Source: Roseiconus nitratireducens (lineage in GTDB: Bacteria > Planctomycetota > Planctomycetia > Pirellulales > Pirellulaceae). Taken from it: 64,000 nt of DNA. Of this stretch, positions 37,438-46,394 are shown piece after piece; positions within the stretch are counted from its first letter, which is position 1; every line of letters starts with the position of its first letter. Below the pieces are notes generated by a model. The model had not been told where the DNA came from, searched no databases, and saw only the letters and a program-made list of their open reading frames with translations. The stretch spans positions 372,001 through 436,000 of the forward strand of contig NZ_VWOX01000003.1 in assembly GCF_008629675.1 (NCBI RefSeq). Direction: 5' to 3'. A program made the position numbers and the translations under genes.

Positions 37438-38559
37438 ATGGAATCGACTACCCGCTTCGAACCTAACCCCACGGTCACGCACAAAGGGACCGTCCACACC
37501 TCCGGTGATTCGGACCTTGTCGGCTGGTACGACCATCTGATCCGAAAACAAAAGGTCAGTTGGACGGGACACCACCACATGCTGCGGCTGCTCGGCCGCG
37601 GCGGGCAGGGCGAAGTCTACTTGACCGAATATCGCGGGACCGACGGCTTCACCGTTCCGGTCGCGATGAAGGTGTTTTCGCCCGAGCACTACCAGAGTGC
37701 CCGGGCCTATGACGAAGCGATGCGCCGCGTTGCCGCCATTTCGTCGACCGTCGCGCTGATTCAGCACGACAATCTGTTGGCCGTGCAGAACTTTTTCGAA
37801 CGCAACCGCATTCGCATCATGATGATGGAATGGGTCGATGGATACGACTTGCGTCAACTGACGGCTCCCAAGTGCCTGGATCTGTTGACACGCAACCTGG
37901 ATTCCCGGCGGGCCCGTTACATCAACGAGGTGATCATCACGAAGGGGCCCGAGCAATCACGTTTCAAAGCGGGGGTTGCCGTGGCAATTGTGCGGGAATG
38001 CTTGGCGGCCCTGGCGGCGCTGCACCGCGAGGGCATCGTCCACGGTGACGTCAAACCGGCCAACATCATGCTCAAACGCAGCGGCCACACCAAATTGATC
38101 GACATGGGATCGGCGATCGAATACAAGAACCCGCCGCGCGAACGCGAATGCACGCCGCTGTATGCCGCCCCGGAAGTTTTGGAGAACAAAGAGGTGACTC
38201 CGCGGAGTGACCTTGCCAGCGTCGGGTATGTCCTGATCGAATTGCTCAGCGGCCGCAACATTTTTGGTGGCCGCGATTCGCTCCGTGATCTGCTGCAAGC
38301 CAAACGTGAACTTCCCGGCAAGCTGGAAAGCCTGTTGCCGGAGGACATCAGCCGCAACGAACTGCTGATGAATTTCTTGCGCGGCATGATCGCGCCGGAT
38401 CCCAACAAACGCTTCGCCAATGCCGAAGCGGCCGAACACGTCGACACCGGTGCCGCGGCGTTTCATCGCCAATTGGTCATGGGAGACATGGCAACCGAGT
38501 ACGACAACGACATCCGGCTGTGGCTGGAAGAACTCCGACGACTTGAAATTGAAACGTGA
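37438..38559 (+). CDS. Serine/threonine protein kinase
   Basis: The kinase domain is complete: glycine loop LGRGGQGEVY (from residue 52), VAMKVF with Lys78, catalytic loop HGDVKPANIML near residue 202, DMG in place of DFG (LIDMGSA), and APE in YAAPEVL. Unlike the protein at 21757 it keeps the catalytic Asp, so it should be active. There is no transmembrane segment; the protein ends in short helices (373 aa). Its stop codon overlaps the GTG start of the inositol monophosphatase-like gene (GTGA, 38556-38559), making it the first gene of a three-gene unit with phosphatase and flavin reductase-like products. A 17-bp tandem duplication lies upstream at 37381-37413. Confidence 0.92.
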   Translation: MESTTRFEPNPTVTHKGTVHTSGDSDLVGWYDHLIRKQKVSWTGHHHMLRLLGRGGQGEVYLTEYRGTDGFTVPVAMKVFSPEHYQSARAYDEAMRRVAAISSTVALIQHDNLLAVQNFFERNRIRIMMMEWVDGYDLRQLTAPKCLDLLTRNLDSRRARYINEVIITKGPEQSRFKAGVAVAIVRECLAALAALHREGIVHGDVKPANIMLKRSGHTKLIDMGSAIEYKNPPRERECTPLYAAPEVLENKEVTPRSDLASVGYVLIELLSGRNIFGGRDSLRDLLQAKRELPGKLESLLPEDISRNELLMNFLRGMIAPDPNKRFANAEAAEHVDTGAAAFHRQLVMGDMATEYDNDIRLWLEELRRLEIET

Positions 38560-39368
38560 ATCAACAACACCTGGACACCGCCGTCTCGGCCGCCCGAGCT
38601 GGTGCCGCAGAACTTCTTCAGCGATACAACAGTCGAACCGTTAGCGAAAAAGCCCCCAAAGATCTGGTCACCGATGCCGATCTGGCGTCCCAAAAGGCGG
38701 TTCGCAAGATTTTGATGGACGCCTTTGACGGCTACGCGTTCGTGGGTGAAGAGCAGGGCGAAACCGATCCGCCCCCGGCCGTCCGTCGCGGCGCCCCCGA
38801 GGCGCCTCCCTGCTGGGTCGTCGACCCGTTGGACGGCACGGTCAACTATGTCCACCGATTGCAATCGTTTGCCGTTTCGATCGGCCTGTACCACCGCGGC
38901 AAGATGCGGTTGGGGGTCATCCTGGACCCCGTCTCCGACGAACTGTTCACCGCGATCGATGGCCAGGGCGCCCACCTGAACGGCGAACCGATTCACGTCA
39001 GCGATTGCGAAGATCTTTCCCAAGCGCTGATCGCTTGCAGCTTTCCCGCGGGCGTCAAAGCGGACTCGCCAGAGGTGCATCGCTTTGCCAACGTGCTGGA
39101 ACGTTGTCGGTCGCTTCGGCGGTTGGGCTCATGCGCGCTGAACATGTGCTACGTCGCCGCCGGTCGGCTCGATGGCTACTGGGCGACCAACGTGTCGGCT
39201 TGGGATTCCGCCGCGGGAACCGTGATCGCCCGGGAAGCCGGTGCGGTGCTGACCGGATACGACGGCTCGGAATTTGATGACTGGCTGCCGAAGTTTTGCG
39301 TCTCCGCCTCCACCCCGATCCACCAAACGATGACCCAACTGTTGGCGGAGTCGGCCGATGGAGTTTGA
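38556..39368 (+). CDS. Inositol monophosphatase family protein
   Basis: The lithium-sensitive phosphatase motifs are clear: VGEEQGE (metal-binding Glu), VVDPLDGTVNYVH and AWDSAAGTVIAREAG. A KDLVTDADLASQKAV segment lies near the N-terminus. The 270-aa length is normal. Such enzymes hydrolyse inositol phosphates, fructose-1,6-bisphosphate, PAP or histidinol phosphate; the sequence does not decide which. It starts with GTG overlapping the kinase stop, and its own 3' end overlaps the start of the next gene by 11 bp, so the three genes are tightly coupled. Confidence 0.92.
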   Translation: MNQQHLDTAVSAARAGAAELLQRYNSRTVSEKAPKDLVTDADLASQKAVRKILMDAFDGYAFVGEEQGETDPPPAVRRGAPEAPPCWVVDPLDGTVNYVHRLQSFAVSIGLYHRGKMRLGVILDPVSDELFTAIDGQGAHLNGEPIHVSDCEDLSQALIACSFPAGVKADSPEVHRFANVLERCRSLRRLGSCALNMCYVAAGRLDGYWATNVSAWDSAAGTVIAREAGAVLTGYDGSEFDDWLPKFCVSASTPIHQTMTQLLAESADGV

Positions 39369-39939
39369 CGTCAGCAAACTCTCGGTCCAGGACAGCTATT
39401 TGCGGATGGTGCAATTGATCAGCCCACGGCCCATCGCCTGGGTTTCCACGCTTTCGATCGACGGCATTCCCAACCTCGCTCCGTACTCCTTCTTCACCGG
39501 CGTCGGGGTGAACCCGCCGACGATCTGTTTTTCACCGGCCAATGACGGCCAGGGACGGCCCAAAGACACGCTGGAAAACATTCGCCAAACCGGTCAGTTC
39601 GTCGTCAACATCGTGACCGAACCGGTCGCCCAAGCCATGCACCGCACTTCCGACGAACTTGCCCCGGAGGTCAACGAGTTCGCCTTGGCCGGCGTCGATC
39701 CGGCCGCCTCGACTCAAGTCAAACCGCCTCGGGTTCGGTCGGCGGTCGCGGCGATGGAATGCACCCTGCATTCGGCCATCCAACTGGGCGCCGGCCCCGG
39801 CGGCGCCAATCTGGTGATCGGCTACGTGGTCCACTTGCACATCGACGACGACTTGGTCGATCAATCATCCATCGAAACGGTCGGTCGCGTGGGACGACGC
39901 GAATACACGGTCGTCAAAGACACGTTTCGCCTGGAATGA
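39358..39939 (+). CDS. Flavin reductase-like FMN-binding protein
   Basis: The 193-aa protein has the flavin reductase/FMN-binding split-barrel pattern: SPRPIAWVSTLSIDGIPNLAPYSFF near the N-terminus, then NPPTICFSPAND and TGQFVVNIVTE. It is expected to bind FMN and reduce it with NAD(P)H or act as an oxidoreductase partner. It begins within the end of the inositol monophosphatase gene (11-bp overlap) and is the last gene of this run. No monooxygenase partner is nearby. Confidence 0.9.
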   Translation: MEFDVSKLSVQDSYLRMVQLISPRPIAWVSTLSIDGIPNLAPYSFFTGVGVNPPTICFSPANDGQGRPKDTLENIRQTGQFVVNIVTEPVAQAMHRTSDELAPEVNEFALAGVDPAASTQVKPPRVRSAVAAMECTLHSAIQLGAGPGGANLVIGYVVHLHIDDDLVDQSSIETVGRVGRREYTVVKDTFRLE

Positions 39940-39972
39940 TCTTCTGGCTGAACGGCACCAGCCGATTCAACT

Positions 39973-41376
39973 TCAGAGAGCTTCCGGCGCGTCAACCGGG
40001 GCGGGCACAACCGAAAGGATTTGTTCGGGTGCCATGACCAGAACGTAGTGGTTCCTGCCGTCTTCGATCTGCAACGGGTAATGGATCGTCGGCGCGAAAC
40101 AGCGACCGTCGCCGGCCAACGGCGCCAGCTGCAACGTCTGCGCTCCGGCCGGCAACTCGGCCCGCAGCACCTGCACTTCCCGTGGCAGCAGCCCCCAACA
40201 TCGCGTGTCCGCTTTCTCGGTTCCACTCCACGCGCTCGAAGCGGCAAACTCGAACACCGTTGCGGCGCTGCCCTGCAACCCGAGCGCATTGGACGCGGCA
40301 TGGACGGAGGTTTCTTTCAGCGTCCGGCGGACAACTGCGCGGGCAATCGTCCAGGGCATTTCGGCTTCGACCTGGCGGCAGGCGAGCTGCCCAAGATCGG
40401 TCAGCGTTTGCGTCACTCCCAGCGGCTCACTGCCGCTGGAAACGCCGATGACCGCCAGACGGCTGGGCGGCACCTGGACCGCGGGCACTTTGACGCTGGC
40501 AATGTTGGGCAACACCAGTTCGTCGTCATCGCCCTGTTCGTGATTCTCGTGGGCTCGCAGCATCATCGACGCAATCTGCATCGAAGCGGTCGTCGTTTCG
40601 GCCACCGTCTCAACCAGGCGCGGTCCGTGCCCGACGCAGGCGATGACGTACACCACGCCATGACCGGGTTCACTGTGCGCCCCGTTGGCCGCTCGGGCGA
40701 TGTCCTGTCCGACCGGGGCAAAGCTAGGTTGAATCGTGCTGACCAATCGAAACGCACGTTCGGCGTCGTCGTAGTTCTGGTGCGTCGCTTCCCTCAACGT
40801 GCCTCTCAGATAGTGAGCCAGCGCGATCTGACCGTAGGCTTCTGGATCAATCTGTCGCTCCTGCGCCTGTCGCGCCAATTCACTCTGACGCTGTTGGGCC
40901 TGCAAACAATAGGCCTCCGCGTCGGTCTGATCACCGGCCAGGGAACACAGGGCCAACAACGTTCGCAGCATCACTTGCTCATAGCCCGAGAGGTGAAACT
41001 CGCGGGCGTTGTCGTCGGTCGCGACCGCGACGGCGTCGCCGACCGAGACGGTTTGGGGCAGGGCATCGAAGTGATCGCGCAGGGTGCGCAACCTGGACTC
41101 GGCTGACGTCACGTCACCCCGGGCCAACTCGACAACCGCCAGATCCAACTCGCACTCGGCCCGCGTGGTCCGCGGCCCTTCAGCCAGCTCGCTCAGCATC
41201 GACGCCGCGGTATCCAACTGTCCGGTTGCGAACGCGCCCCGCGCTTGATCGACCGTCGCTCCGGTCGCGCGACAGCCCGCCACGCTGATGCACAGCAGGC
41301 CGATCCAGACGGCCCGCCCGGCGGCTTGTCGCCACGCTGCGCGTCGACTTTCCCGAAACACGACCAACGCGTTCAC
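39973..41376 (-). CDS. Lipoprotein, COG3014-like, with repeat-helix N-terminus
   Basis: A GTG at 41376 overlaps the stop of the LpoB-like gene (GTGA). The product has a lipoprotein signal ending LLCISVAGC, then TPR-like helices (about residues 40-230) and a beta-rich C-terminal domain with a segment LPNIASVKVPAVQVPPSRLAV. The layout resembles COG3014-type lipoproteins, which are often encoded with an LpoB-like lipoprotein, as here. The function is not established; a role at the cell envelope is inferred from the lipid anchor and the coupling. About 467 aa. Confidence 0.72.
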   Translation of the reverse strand: MNALVVFRESRRAAWRQAAGRAVWIGLLCISVAGCRATGATVDQARGAFATGQLDTAASMLSELAEGPRTTRAECELDLAVVELARGDVTSAESRLRTLRDHFDALPQTVSVGDAVAVATDDNAREFHLSGYEQVMLRTLLALCSLAGDQTDAEAYCLQAQQRQSELARQAQERQIDPEAYGQIALAHYLRGTLREATHQNYDDAERAFRLVSTIQPSFAPVGQDIARAANGAHSEPGHGVVYVIACVGHGPRLVETVAETTTASMQIASMMLRAHENHEQGDDDELVLPNIASVKVPAVQVPPSRLAVIGVSSGSEPLGVTQTLTDLGQLACRQVEAEMPWTIARAVVRRTLKETSVHAASNALGLQGSAATVFEFAASSAWSGTEKADTRCWGLLPREVQVLRAELPAGAQTLQLAPLAGDGRCFAPTIHYPLQIEDGRNHYVLVMAPEQILSVVPAPVDAPEAL

Positions 41377-42125
41377 CCGTCGGCCTGGTCGAACGGACCG
41401 TAGTTCCACCACTTTCCGGCCCGCGATTTGGAATAGCCTTTGCGAATCTTCGCCGACTCTTTCAGAAAGTCGCCGGTGTGCAAATTGACCATCTCCAACG
41501 TCAACACGTAGTCACGCTGGCTGGACTTGTTTCGATCCGTTGTCCCACTGGTGATCGTGGCGAACAACAAGTAATCGACGGGAGTTCCCTGACGACCGAG
41601 CACCGAGGCAAACACTTGGCGGTTTTCGGGCAGGAACAGAGAATCGGGACGCAACCGGGTTTCCCGCAAGGCCGTCTGCACCATCCGGTGGCTGATGCCG
41701 CGAAACTCCCCGTGCTCGTTGATCTGCGAATCGATCCGCTCAAAAAGCTGGTCCTTGAAATCGCCAATTTCTTCGGCACTCTTATTCTCGATCCCCACAA
41801 AACACACCGTTGCCGGACCTCCGGCCAAGTGAGCCCCATCGCTTGGCGGATCGATGGACACCACCTCGTGATTCATTTGGAAGCCGACCGGCTGGATGGC
41901 CGGCGGACACCGCGACAAAAGTTTTGCCACCGATTCGTCGACCAGAGGATTCCACGTCGCGGCGCCAGCCGCGTGGCTGCCCACCAGGTCTTTGTCGTTG
42001 TCTGCCAGCAAATGCCCGTATTGACGTCCCGCACATCCGGCCGTCAAACACAGCGTCAACACGACCAGCGCACTGGTGGCTTCCAGGAAACCCGCCCCGC
42101 CGCAATTGATTTTTCGGTGCATCAT
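41373..42125 (-). CDS. LpoB-like lipoprotein
   Basis: From the ATG at 42125 (a second ATG follows directly) the protein has a lipoprotein signal with lipobox LTAGC. A mature domain follows: VCFVGIENKSAEEI, FKDQLFERIDSQINEHGEFRGI, VDYLLFATITSG, YVLTLEMVNLHTGDFLKESAKIRKGYSKS. This is the pattern of the LpoB/FlgO/CsgG-related fold. In E. coli LpoB activates a peptidoglycan synthase from the outer membrane; whether that applies in a planctomycete is open. It is translationally coupled to the COG3014-like lipoprotein, so the two probably form a complex. The upstream frame extension to 42461 has no conserved features. Confidence 0.8.
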   Translation of the reverse strand: MMHRKINCGGAGFLEATSALVVLTLCLTAGCAGRQYGHLLADNDKDLVGSHAAGAATWNPLVDESVAKLLSRCPPAIQPVGFQMNHEVVSIDPPSDGAHLAGGPATVCFVGIENKSAEEIGDFKDQLFERIDSQINEHGEFRGISHRMVQTALRETRLRPDSLFLPENRQVFASVLGRQGTPVDYLLFATITSGTTDRNKSSQRDYVLTLEMVNLHTGDFLKESAKIRKGYSKSRAGKWWNYGPFDQADG

Positions 42126-42539
42126 CTCGCTCGATCGGTCCTTGATCGCTAGGTTCTGCCGAAGTATTGATTCGACGAAAAAGCCGGGGAATTCACGGCC
42201 GACGCCCGAGAAAAAACGGGCGGGTGACTTGTCCGCTGGTCCGCAGGTATCAAAATGTGCCCTTCCCAGACCAGATAGATCCGCCCCTGTCGCTCGGTCG
42301 GCCGCCGTCCCCGGGCAGCTCACTAGCGGAAATATCGGCAAAGTGACGCGTGATTGTTTACTCCACCGGGCGGAAACCTCCCCCACAGGCTCGGCCAAAT
42401 GGGCAATTTGCGTTAGCGCCGAATCCAGCCTGTCGCCCGGCCGGCCGTTGCGATCATCCAATCATCGAAGTGTTCCCGTCCGCCACGGTCTCATTCAGCC
42501 AATTTCCCCGCATTTCTCTCGCCAAATTTCATTTGCTCT
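42126..42539. other. Intergenic region between divergent genes
   Basis: About 410 bp separate the LpoB-like gene and the acidic protein gene, which point away from each other. Nothing gene-like or repetitive was recognised; a frame runs through it only as an extension of the lipoprotein ORF. Promoters for both genes are expected here but no clear motif was found. Confidence 0.4.
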
Positions 42540-42986
42540 ATGAGTGTCGCCTTCGCGCCCCAAGAAATTGTCCGCTTGCCCAACGCGTCCGAGGCGCCCT
42601 CGCCGGTTCGGGAGGCCGCCCCCGGAGACCGGGTCTTGAACTCGCCGTTCGCATCGGACGACGATGACGACGACTTGGATGACGACGACGACGATGATGA
42701 TGACGACGACGACGACGACTTCGACGACCCCGACACGGAGGAAGTCGATGACGGGTTCAATGACGGCCTGGACGACGACGACGATCTGGACGACTTCGAC
42801 GACATCGACGAGGACGATTTCGACGACGACTTCGATGACGATTTCGAAGAAGAGCTCAGCGACGACTACGAGATCGAGATCGACGACGAAATCAGCGACG
42901 AGTTTGGACTGAGTACCGGCAAGGACGAAGAAGACGAGGAAGACGTCGACCTGGAAGACTTCGAAGATTTCGAAAACGTCGACTAG
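42540..42986 (+). CDS. Extremely Asp-rich acidic protein
   Basis: The 148-aa protein has a short ordinary N-terminus (MSVAFAPQEIVRLPNASEAP) and then, from about residue 40, a nearly continuous run of Asp with some Glu and periodic Phe (FDD, DFDD, DFEDFENVD). The Phe spacing every few residues argues for selection rather than pure repeat drift. There is no signal peptide or transmembrane segment. The net charge is extremely negative, so it should be disordered and bind cations or basic proteins. No function is proposed. It is transcribed away from the lipoprotein pair and followed by a palindromic repeat region. Confidence 0.72.
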   Translation: MSVAFAPQEIVRLPNASEAPSPVREAAPGDRVLNSPFASDDDDDDLDDDDDDDDDDDDDDFDDPDTEEVDDGFNDGLDDDDDLDDFDDIDEDDFDDDFDDDFEEELSDDYEIEIDDEISDEFGLSTGKDEEDEEDVDLEDFEDFENVD

Positions 42987-43095
42987 CGCCGAGGACAGCG
43001 GCGTCGGCGAAGCTCGCCGGCTTCACTGCCTCCTCGTTCCCGGCCTCCGCCAGCCGTCTCAATCGCACACCGCAGGCCGAGCCTGCAAGACAGCC

Positions 43096-43227
43096 GGTTC
43101 CAAGGCGGGAGCCTTGGAACCAGAGAGCAACAACCTCGTTCCCGGGCTCCGCCCGGGAACGCACTGCCACGCTGGCTCCGCCAGCTGTCTCGTTCTCCCA
43201 AGCCAGGAGCCTTGGAACCAGAGAGCC
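43096..43227. repeat. Palindromic intergenic repeat cluster
   Basis: Hairpin 1 (43096-43121) has arms GGTTCCAAGGC and GCCTTGGAACC. Hairpin 2 (43138-43160) has arms GTTCCCGGGC and GCCCGGGAAC. A further direct copy of the end of hairpin 1, GGAGCCTTGGAACCAGAGAGC, recurs near 43206-43226. The cluster fills the gap between the acidic protein gene and the 3' end of the SNF2 gene and looks like a REP/BIME-type element that could also end transcription from both sides. Confidence 0.85.
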
Positions 43228-43228
43228 G

Positions 43229-45013
43229 TCATGCCACCTTCTTTCCGCAGGGCGCTCGCAGGTCAAACAGGCCGAAAATCTCCTCCCGACTCAGCCCGAC
43301 ATTTGGCCGCGCCCCGGCTTCCGCGGATCCCGAAGCGAACAACGCGTCAAACATCTCACGCTTCTGATCCAGCACGTCATTGATCCGCTGTTCGATCGTC
43401 CCCAAGGCCATCATCTTGGTCACCGTCACTGCACCGGCCGCGCCCAACCGGTGCGCACGGTTGATCGCCTGGTCCTCGATCGCCGGATTCCACCACCGGT
43501 CGAATAGGAACACGTATTCACAGAACTGCAGATTCAACCCCACGCTGCCGGCGCCGTAGCTCATCAGGATCACGTGGCTACTGGGATCATTCTTGAATCG
43601 ATCGATTACGGTATTTCGTTTCTTTTGCGGAATCTTTCCGTGATACTCCAGCGGACCGTAGGGCTGCAGCGCCTCCTTGATCTTGTCCAGACTCTTGACC
43701 CACTGGCTGAACACAATGGCCTTCTTGCCACTGGCGGCAACTTCTTCGATGTCGGCAACCAGCCGCTCCAGCTTGCAACTGCTGCCGGTCACCGGATCAA
43801 AGTTGCAAATCTGTTTCAACCGCAGGACCAACTCAAAGACGTGCTGGATGGTCAAGGATTGCTCCAGGTTTTCCAAATGCACCACGCCCTCTTTTTCGGC
43901 CGCCTCATACGTCGACCACTGTTCCGGCGTGAGTTGCAATTCCGCATCGCGGTACAACTTCGGTGGCATGTCATCCAGCACCATGTCCTTGGTGCGGCGC
44001 AAGATGTAGTCGCCGGCTCGCGATGCAATCTGCGGCATGGGCATACCGGGACGGAGGTAGCCGGGTGACAAAAATTCAAAGATGCCGACCAGGTCATCGG
44101 GGCAGTTTTCCACCGGGGTACCGGTCAACGCCCAGGAACGTGTGCGTGGAATGCTGCGAACCACCTGACTGGTGGTGCTGGTGCGATTCTTGATCCGCTG
44201 GGCTTCATCCAAAACGACCAGATCAAAGTGCAGGTCACCCTCGGTCAACAAGGCTTCATCTCGCATCAGCAGTTCGTAGTTGGCAACCTTCACGGGCACC
44301 TGCGGTGAACGCCAGGCGAATTCGCGTTTTGCCGAACTGCCCTCGATCGCGGTGATCGGTATCTCCGGGGCCCAAACACTGAACTCACGCAGCCAGTTGG
44401 TCACCAGCGGCTTCGGACAGACCAGCAGCACGCTTCGTACTTCGCCGCTGCACAGCAACAACCGAATCGTGCTGATCGCTTGCATCGTCTTTCCCAACCC
44501 CATCTCGTCGGCCAGGATGCCGGCATAGCGAGGGAACAGGAACGCCATCCCGTCCAACTGGTACGGAAACGGCTCAAAGGGAAAGTTCAGCTGGCCGCTT
44601 CCGACCAGCAGGTCCAGCGGCGGCTGCAGCAGGTAGTACAACCGGTCCTGCAGCTTGACGATGTCCGAAGGCGGCTTGATGCGGTTGTGCTTGCGTCCGG
44701 ACTCTGGCTTGCGTTTCGGCTTTGCGGCCGCTGGGCCCTGGACGGTTGCCGGCGGGATCCACCGGGCGGAATCGGGAAACAGAAATCCGCTGGTCCGTGT
44801 GGTCAGCTTGGGCAACCGGATGCCGATCGCCGCCGGATTCATCGCCGGCAACGGCAGCGTGTAGGTTTCCGCGGTCCAAATCGACTCCGCCTGCCAGGAA
44901 CGGTGCGGATCGATCTGGGCGACCAGATCCTTGGCAACTTGCGGCGTGTCGTTGGCCGGACTCGGCGAGAGCGGATCGGACGAAAACAATCGCAGCTTCG
45001 GCGGCAGCTTCAT
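43229..45013 (-). CDS. SNF2-family DEAD/DEAH-box helicase-like ATPase
   Basis: The 594-aa protein has the SNF2 core: FPYQLDGMAFLF, Walker A ADEMGLGKTMQAI, DEAQ box VLDEAQRIKN, ALTGTPVEN (motif III), then RLKQICNFDP, the second RecA domain with YHGKIPQKKRN, and motifs V/VI (GAGSVGLNLQ, DQAINRAHRLGA). An N-terminal region of about 130 residues precedes the core. SNF2 proteins translocate on double-stranded DNA and remodel protein-DNA complexes. Its ATG overlaps the stop of the 45013-45567 gene by one base (TGATG), so the two are co-translated. Confidence 0.92.
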   Translation of the reverse strand: MKLPPKLRLFSSDPLSPSPANDTPQVAKDLVAQIDPHRSWQAESIWTAETYTLPLPAMNPAAIGIRLPKLTTRTSGFLFPDSARWIPPATVQGPAAAKPKRKPESGRKHNRIKPPSDIVKLQDRLYYLLQPPLDLLVGSGQLNFPFEPFPYQLDGMAFLFPRYAGILADEMGLGKTMQAISTIRLLLCSGEVRSVLLVCPKPLVTNWLREFSVWAPEIPITAIEGSSAKREFAWRSPQVPVKVANYELLMRDEALLTEGDLHFDLVVLDEAQRIKNRTSTTSQVVRSIPRTRSWALTGTPVENCPDDLVGIFEFLSPGYLRPGMPMPQIASRAGDYILRRTKDMVLDDMPPKLYRDAELQLTPEQWSTYEAAEKEGVVHLENLEQSLTIQHVFELVLRLKQICNFDPVTGSSCKLERLVADIEEVAASGKKAIVFSQWVKSLDKIKEALQPYGPLEYHGKIPQKKRNTVIDRFKNDPSSHVILMSYGAGSVGLNLQFCEYVFLFDRWWNPAIEDQAINRAHRLGAAGAVTVTKMMALGTIEQRINDVLDQKREMFDALFASGSAEAGARPNVGLSREEIFGLFDLRAPCGKKVA

Positions 45014-45567
45014 CAGGCGGCTTCCGGGCGTTGTCGGGCGAGTTGCGAATGAGCCTCCTTGATCGCTTCGCGAATCCGCTCGAACGGCTCAACGGCATCC
45101 GGCAGATCCCCGTAGTACTCGGCCACCGCCTCGACCTCGCTCAACCGCTCGATCGGGACGAAGAAAGACGCTCCGGCGATTTGCAGGCAATCCGATCCGG
45201 AGAGCATGTCACCGGTCATCGGCCCTTCGTCGGCCTCCGCCGCCTCGCGAATCAGGGCCACCGGAGCGGCCGTGTGCGCCTCCACCGCCAACGCTTCCGG
45301 TTGGTCACAGCACAGCAGGGTGACCGGCGTGCGACATTTCTGGATCAGCAGTTTTCCGATCACCTCGGCCACCAGATGGGCCCGCAACGTGGGTCCGAAC
45401 AGGATCTCGTGGGACCGGGTCGGTCGCAGCGGTAAGGTGCATTGAAACTCCAGGGGACGGCCGCCGCGATCCAGGATCAGCAGCCCGCCGGTCCAGCCGG
45501 TCCGCTCGTCTTCCACCACCGTGAAATACCCAAGCGTCGCGTCTTTCTTGTCAGGTTTCTCTGCCAT
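45013..45567 (-). CDS. Hypothetical protein coupled to SNF2 ATPase
   Basis: This is a 184-aa protein from the ATG at 45567 (MAEKPDKKDATLG), with an AAGGAACG ribosome-binding site. It has no recognised domain; the sequence is a mix of beta-type segments (YFTVVEDERTGWTGGLLILDRGG, PLEFQCTLPL) and a C-terminal helix. The opening block contacts words such as VVEDERTGWTGG and RSHEILFGPTLRAHLV that look conserved rather than random. The stop overlaps the SNF2 start, so it probably acts with that ATPase as a partner or specificity subunit. This is inferred only from coupling. Confidence 0.75.
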   Translation of the reverse strand: MAEKPDKKDATLGYFTVVEDERTGWTGGLLILDRGGRPLEFQCTLPLRPTRSHEILFGPTLRAHLVAEVIGKLLIQKCRTPVTLLCCDQPEALAVEAHTAAPVALIREAAEADEGPMTGDMLSGSDCLQIAGASFFVPIERLSEVEAVAEYYGDLPDAVEPFERIREAIKEAHSQLARQRPEAA

Positions 45568-45829
45568 TCGTTCCTTAACCAAGTCGCAAAAACCGCGCAA
45601 TTTCCGGGGTCATCCCACCCGCCGGGACGGCAACCCCGCCGCGTCGACGCCCGTCGTCAAATCGAACGCAAGGCCGCAGCGGTCGCACCGGTTACCCTTC
45701 GGCGTTCTGGTCGTGCGGACTTTAGCGGTCGCAGGGCCGGTGGGACGACTTCGCCAAAATGAAGAAAACCGCTTTGAGGCGATTTTTCCTACACCGGCCG
45801 GGGAAAATTGCCGACGGCGTTCCGATTAA

Positions 45830-45859
45830 TCGACAAGTTAAAATTCGTCGGGTTATACT
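45830..45859 (+). promoter_or_regulatory. Candidate sigma70-type promoter
   Basis: TCGACA (45830-45835) and TATACT (45854-45859) are separated by 18 bp and lie about 75-105 bp upstream of the 152-aa gene at 45936. Each hexamer matches the consensus at five of six positions. This is one of few promoter-like pairs visible in the window; it is unproven and planctomycete promoters are poorly characterised. Confidence 0.45.
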
Positions 45860-45935
45860 CGCGGCTTATTCGCAAGCCTGCGAGCGTCGATCGCGGGCGG
45901 CCTACATTCGTTCAGAGTAAAAGGATTCGCTGCCT

Positions 45936-46394
45936 ATGTCCTCCTACGACCAGGAACCGCTCTCGCCCGTGTTTCGGATTGATGTCTCGGCTGAGACGGA
46001 AAGCGAGCCTCGTAAATCGAAGGATCAGGTGACGGTGGATCTCTTGCGTCATTTGGTCGCCGGCCAACAACAGCAGAATCAGCTCCTGGAGCAATTGATC
46101 CAGCAGCAAGCCGCCGTGCAACAACAGCGTGCCAGCGAATTGCAGCAGTGGAAGGACGCCAACCCGGAACTGGCTCGTGCCTGCCGCGACGCCGCCGAAA
46201 CGCTCAGCCGCGTCCAGACGCAGTTCCTGGACAACCTGACCGAAGAAATCGCTGACAGCGAAGATTCGCTGGCCGACAGCGAATTCATGCTCAATGAGTT
46301 CGTCGACCGCTTCGGCCCCCGGCTGGCCCATCTCAACGGGGTCCTGCAAGTCCTTGCCCAGCTCGGCACCGGCGAACCGGCTCCCTCCAACTGA
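45936..46394 (+). CDS. Hypothetical coiled-coil protein
   Basis: The 152-aa protein has a Gln-rich helical segment (about residues 42-75: AGQQQQNQLLEQLIQQQAA, then VQQQRASELQQWKDA) followed by more helices with heptad-like Leu spacing (ETLSRVQTQFLDNLTEEI). It is acidic and has no signal peptide or transmembrane segment. A candidate promoter lies upstream. It is not recognised as any known family; oligomerisation through the coiled coil is likely. It is transcribed away from the SNF2 operon. Confidence 0.75.
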   Translation: MSSYDQEPLSPVFRIDVSAETESEPRKSKDQVTVDLLRHLVAGQQQQNQLLEQLIQQQAAVQQQRASELQQWKDANPELARACRDAAETLSRVQTQFLDNLTEEIADSEDSLADSEFMLNEFVDRFGPRLAHLNGVLQVLAQLGTGEPAPSN

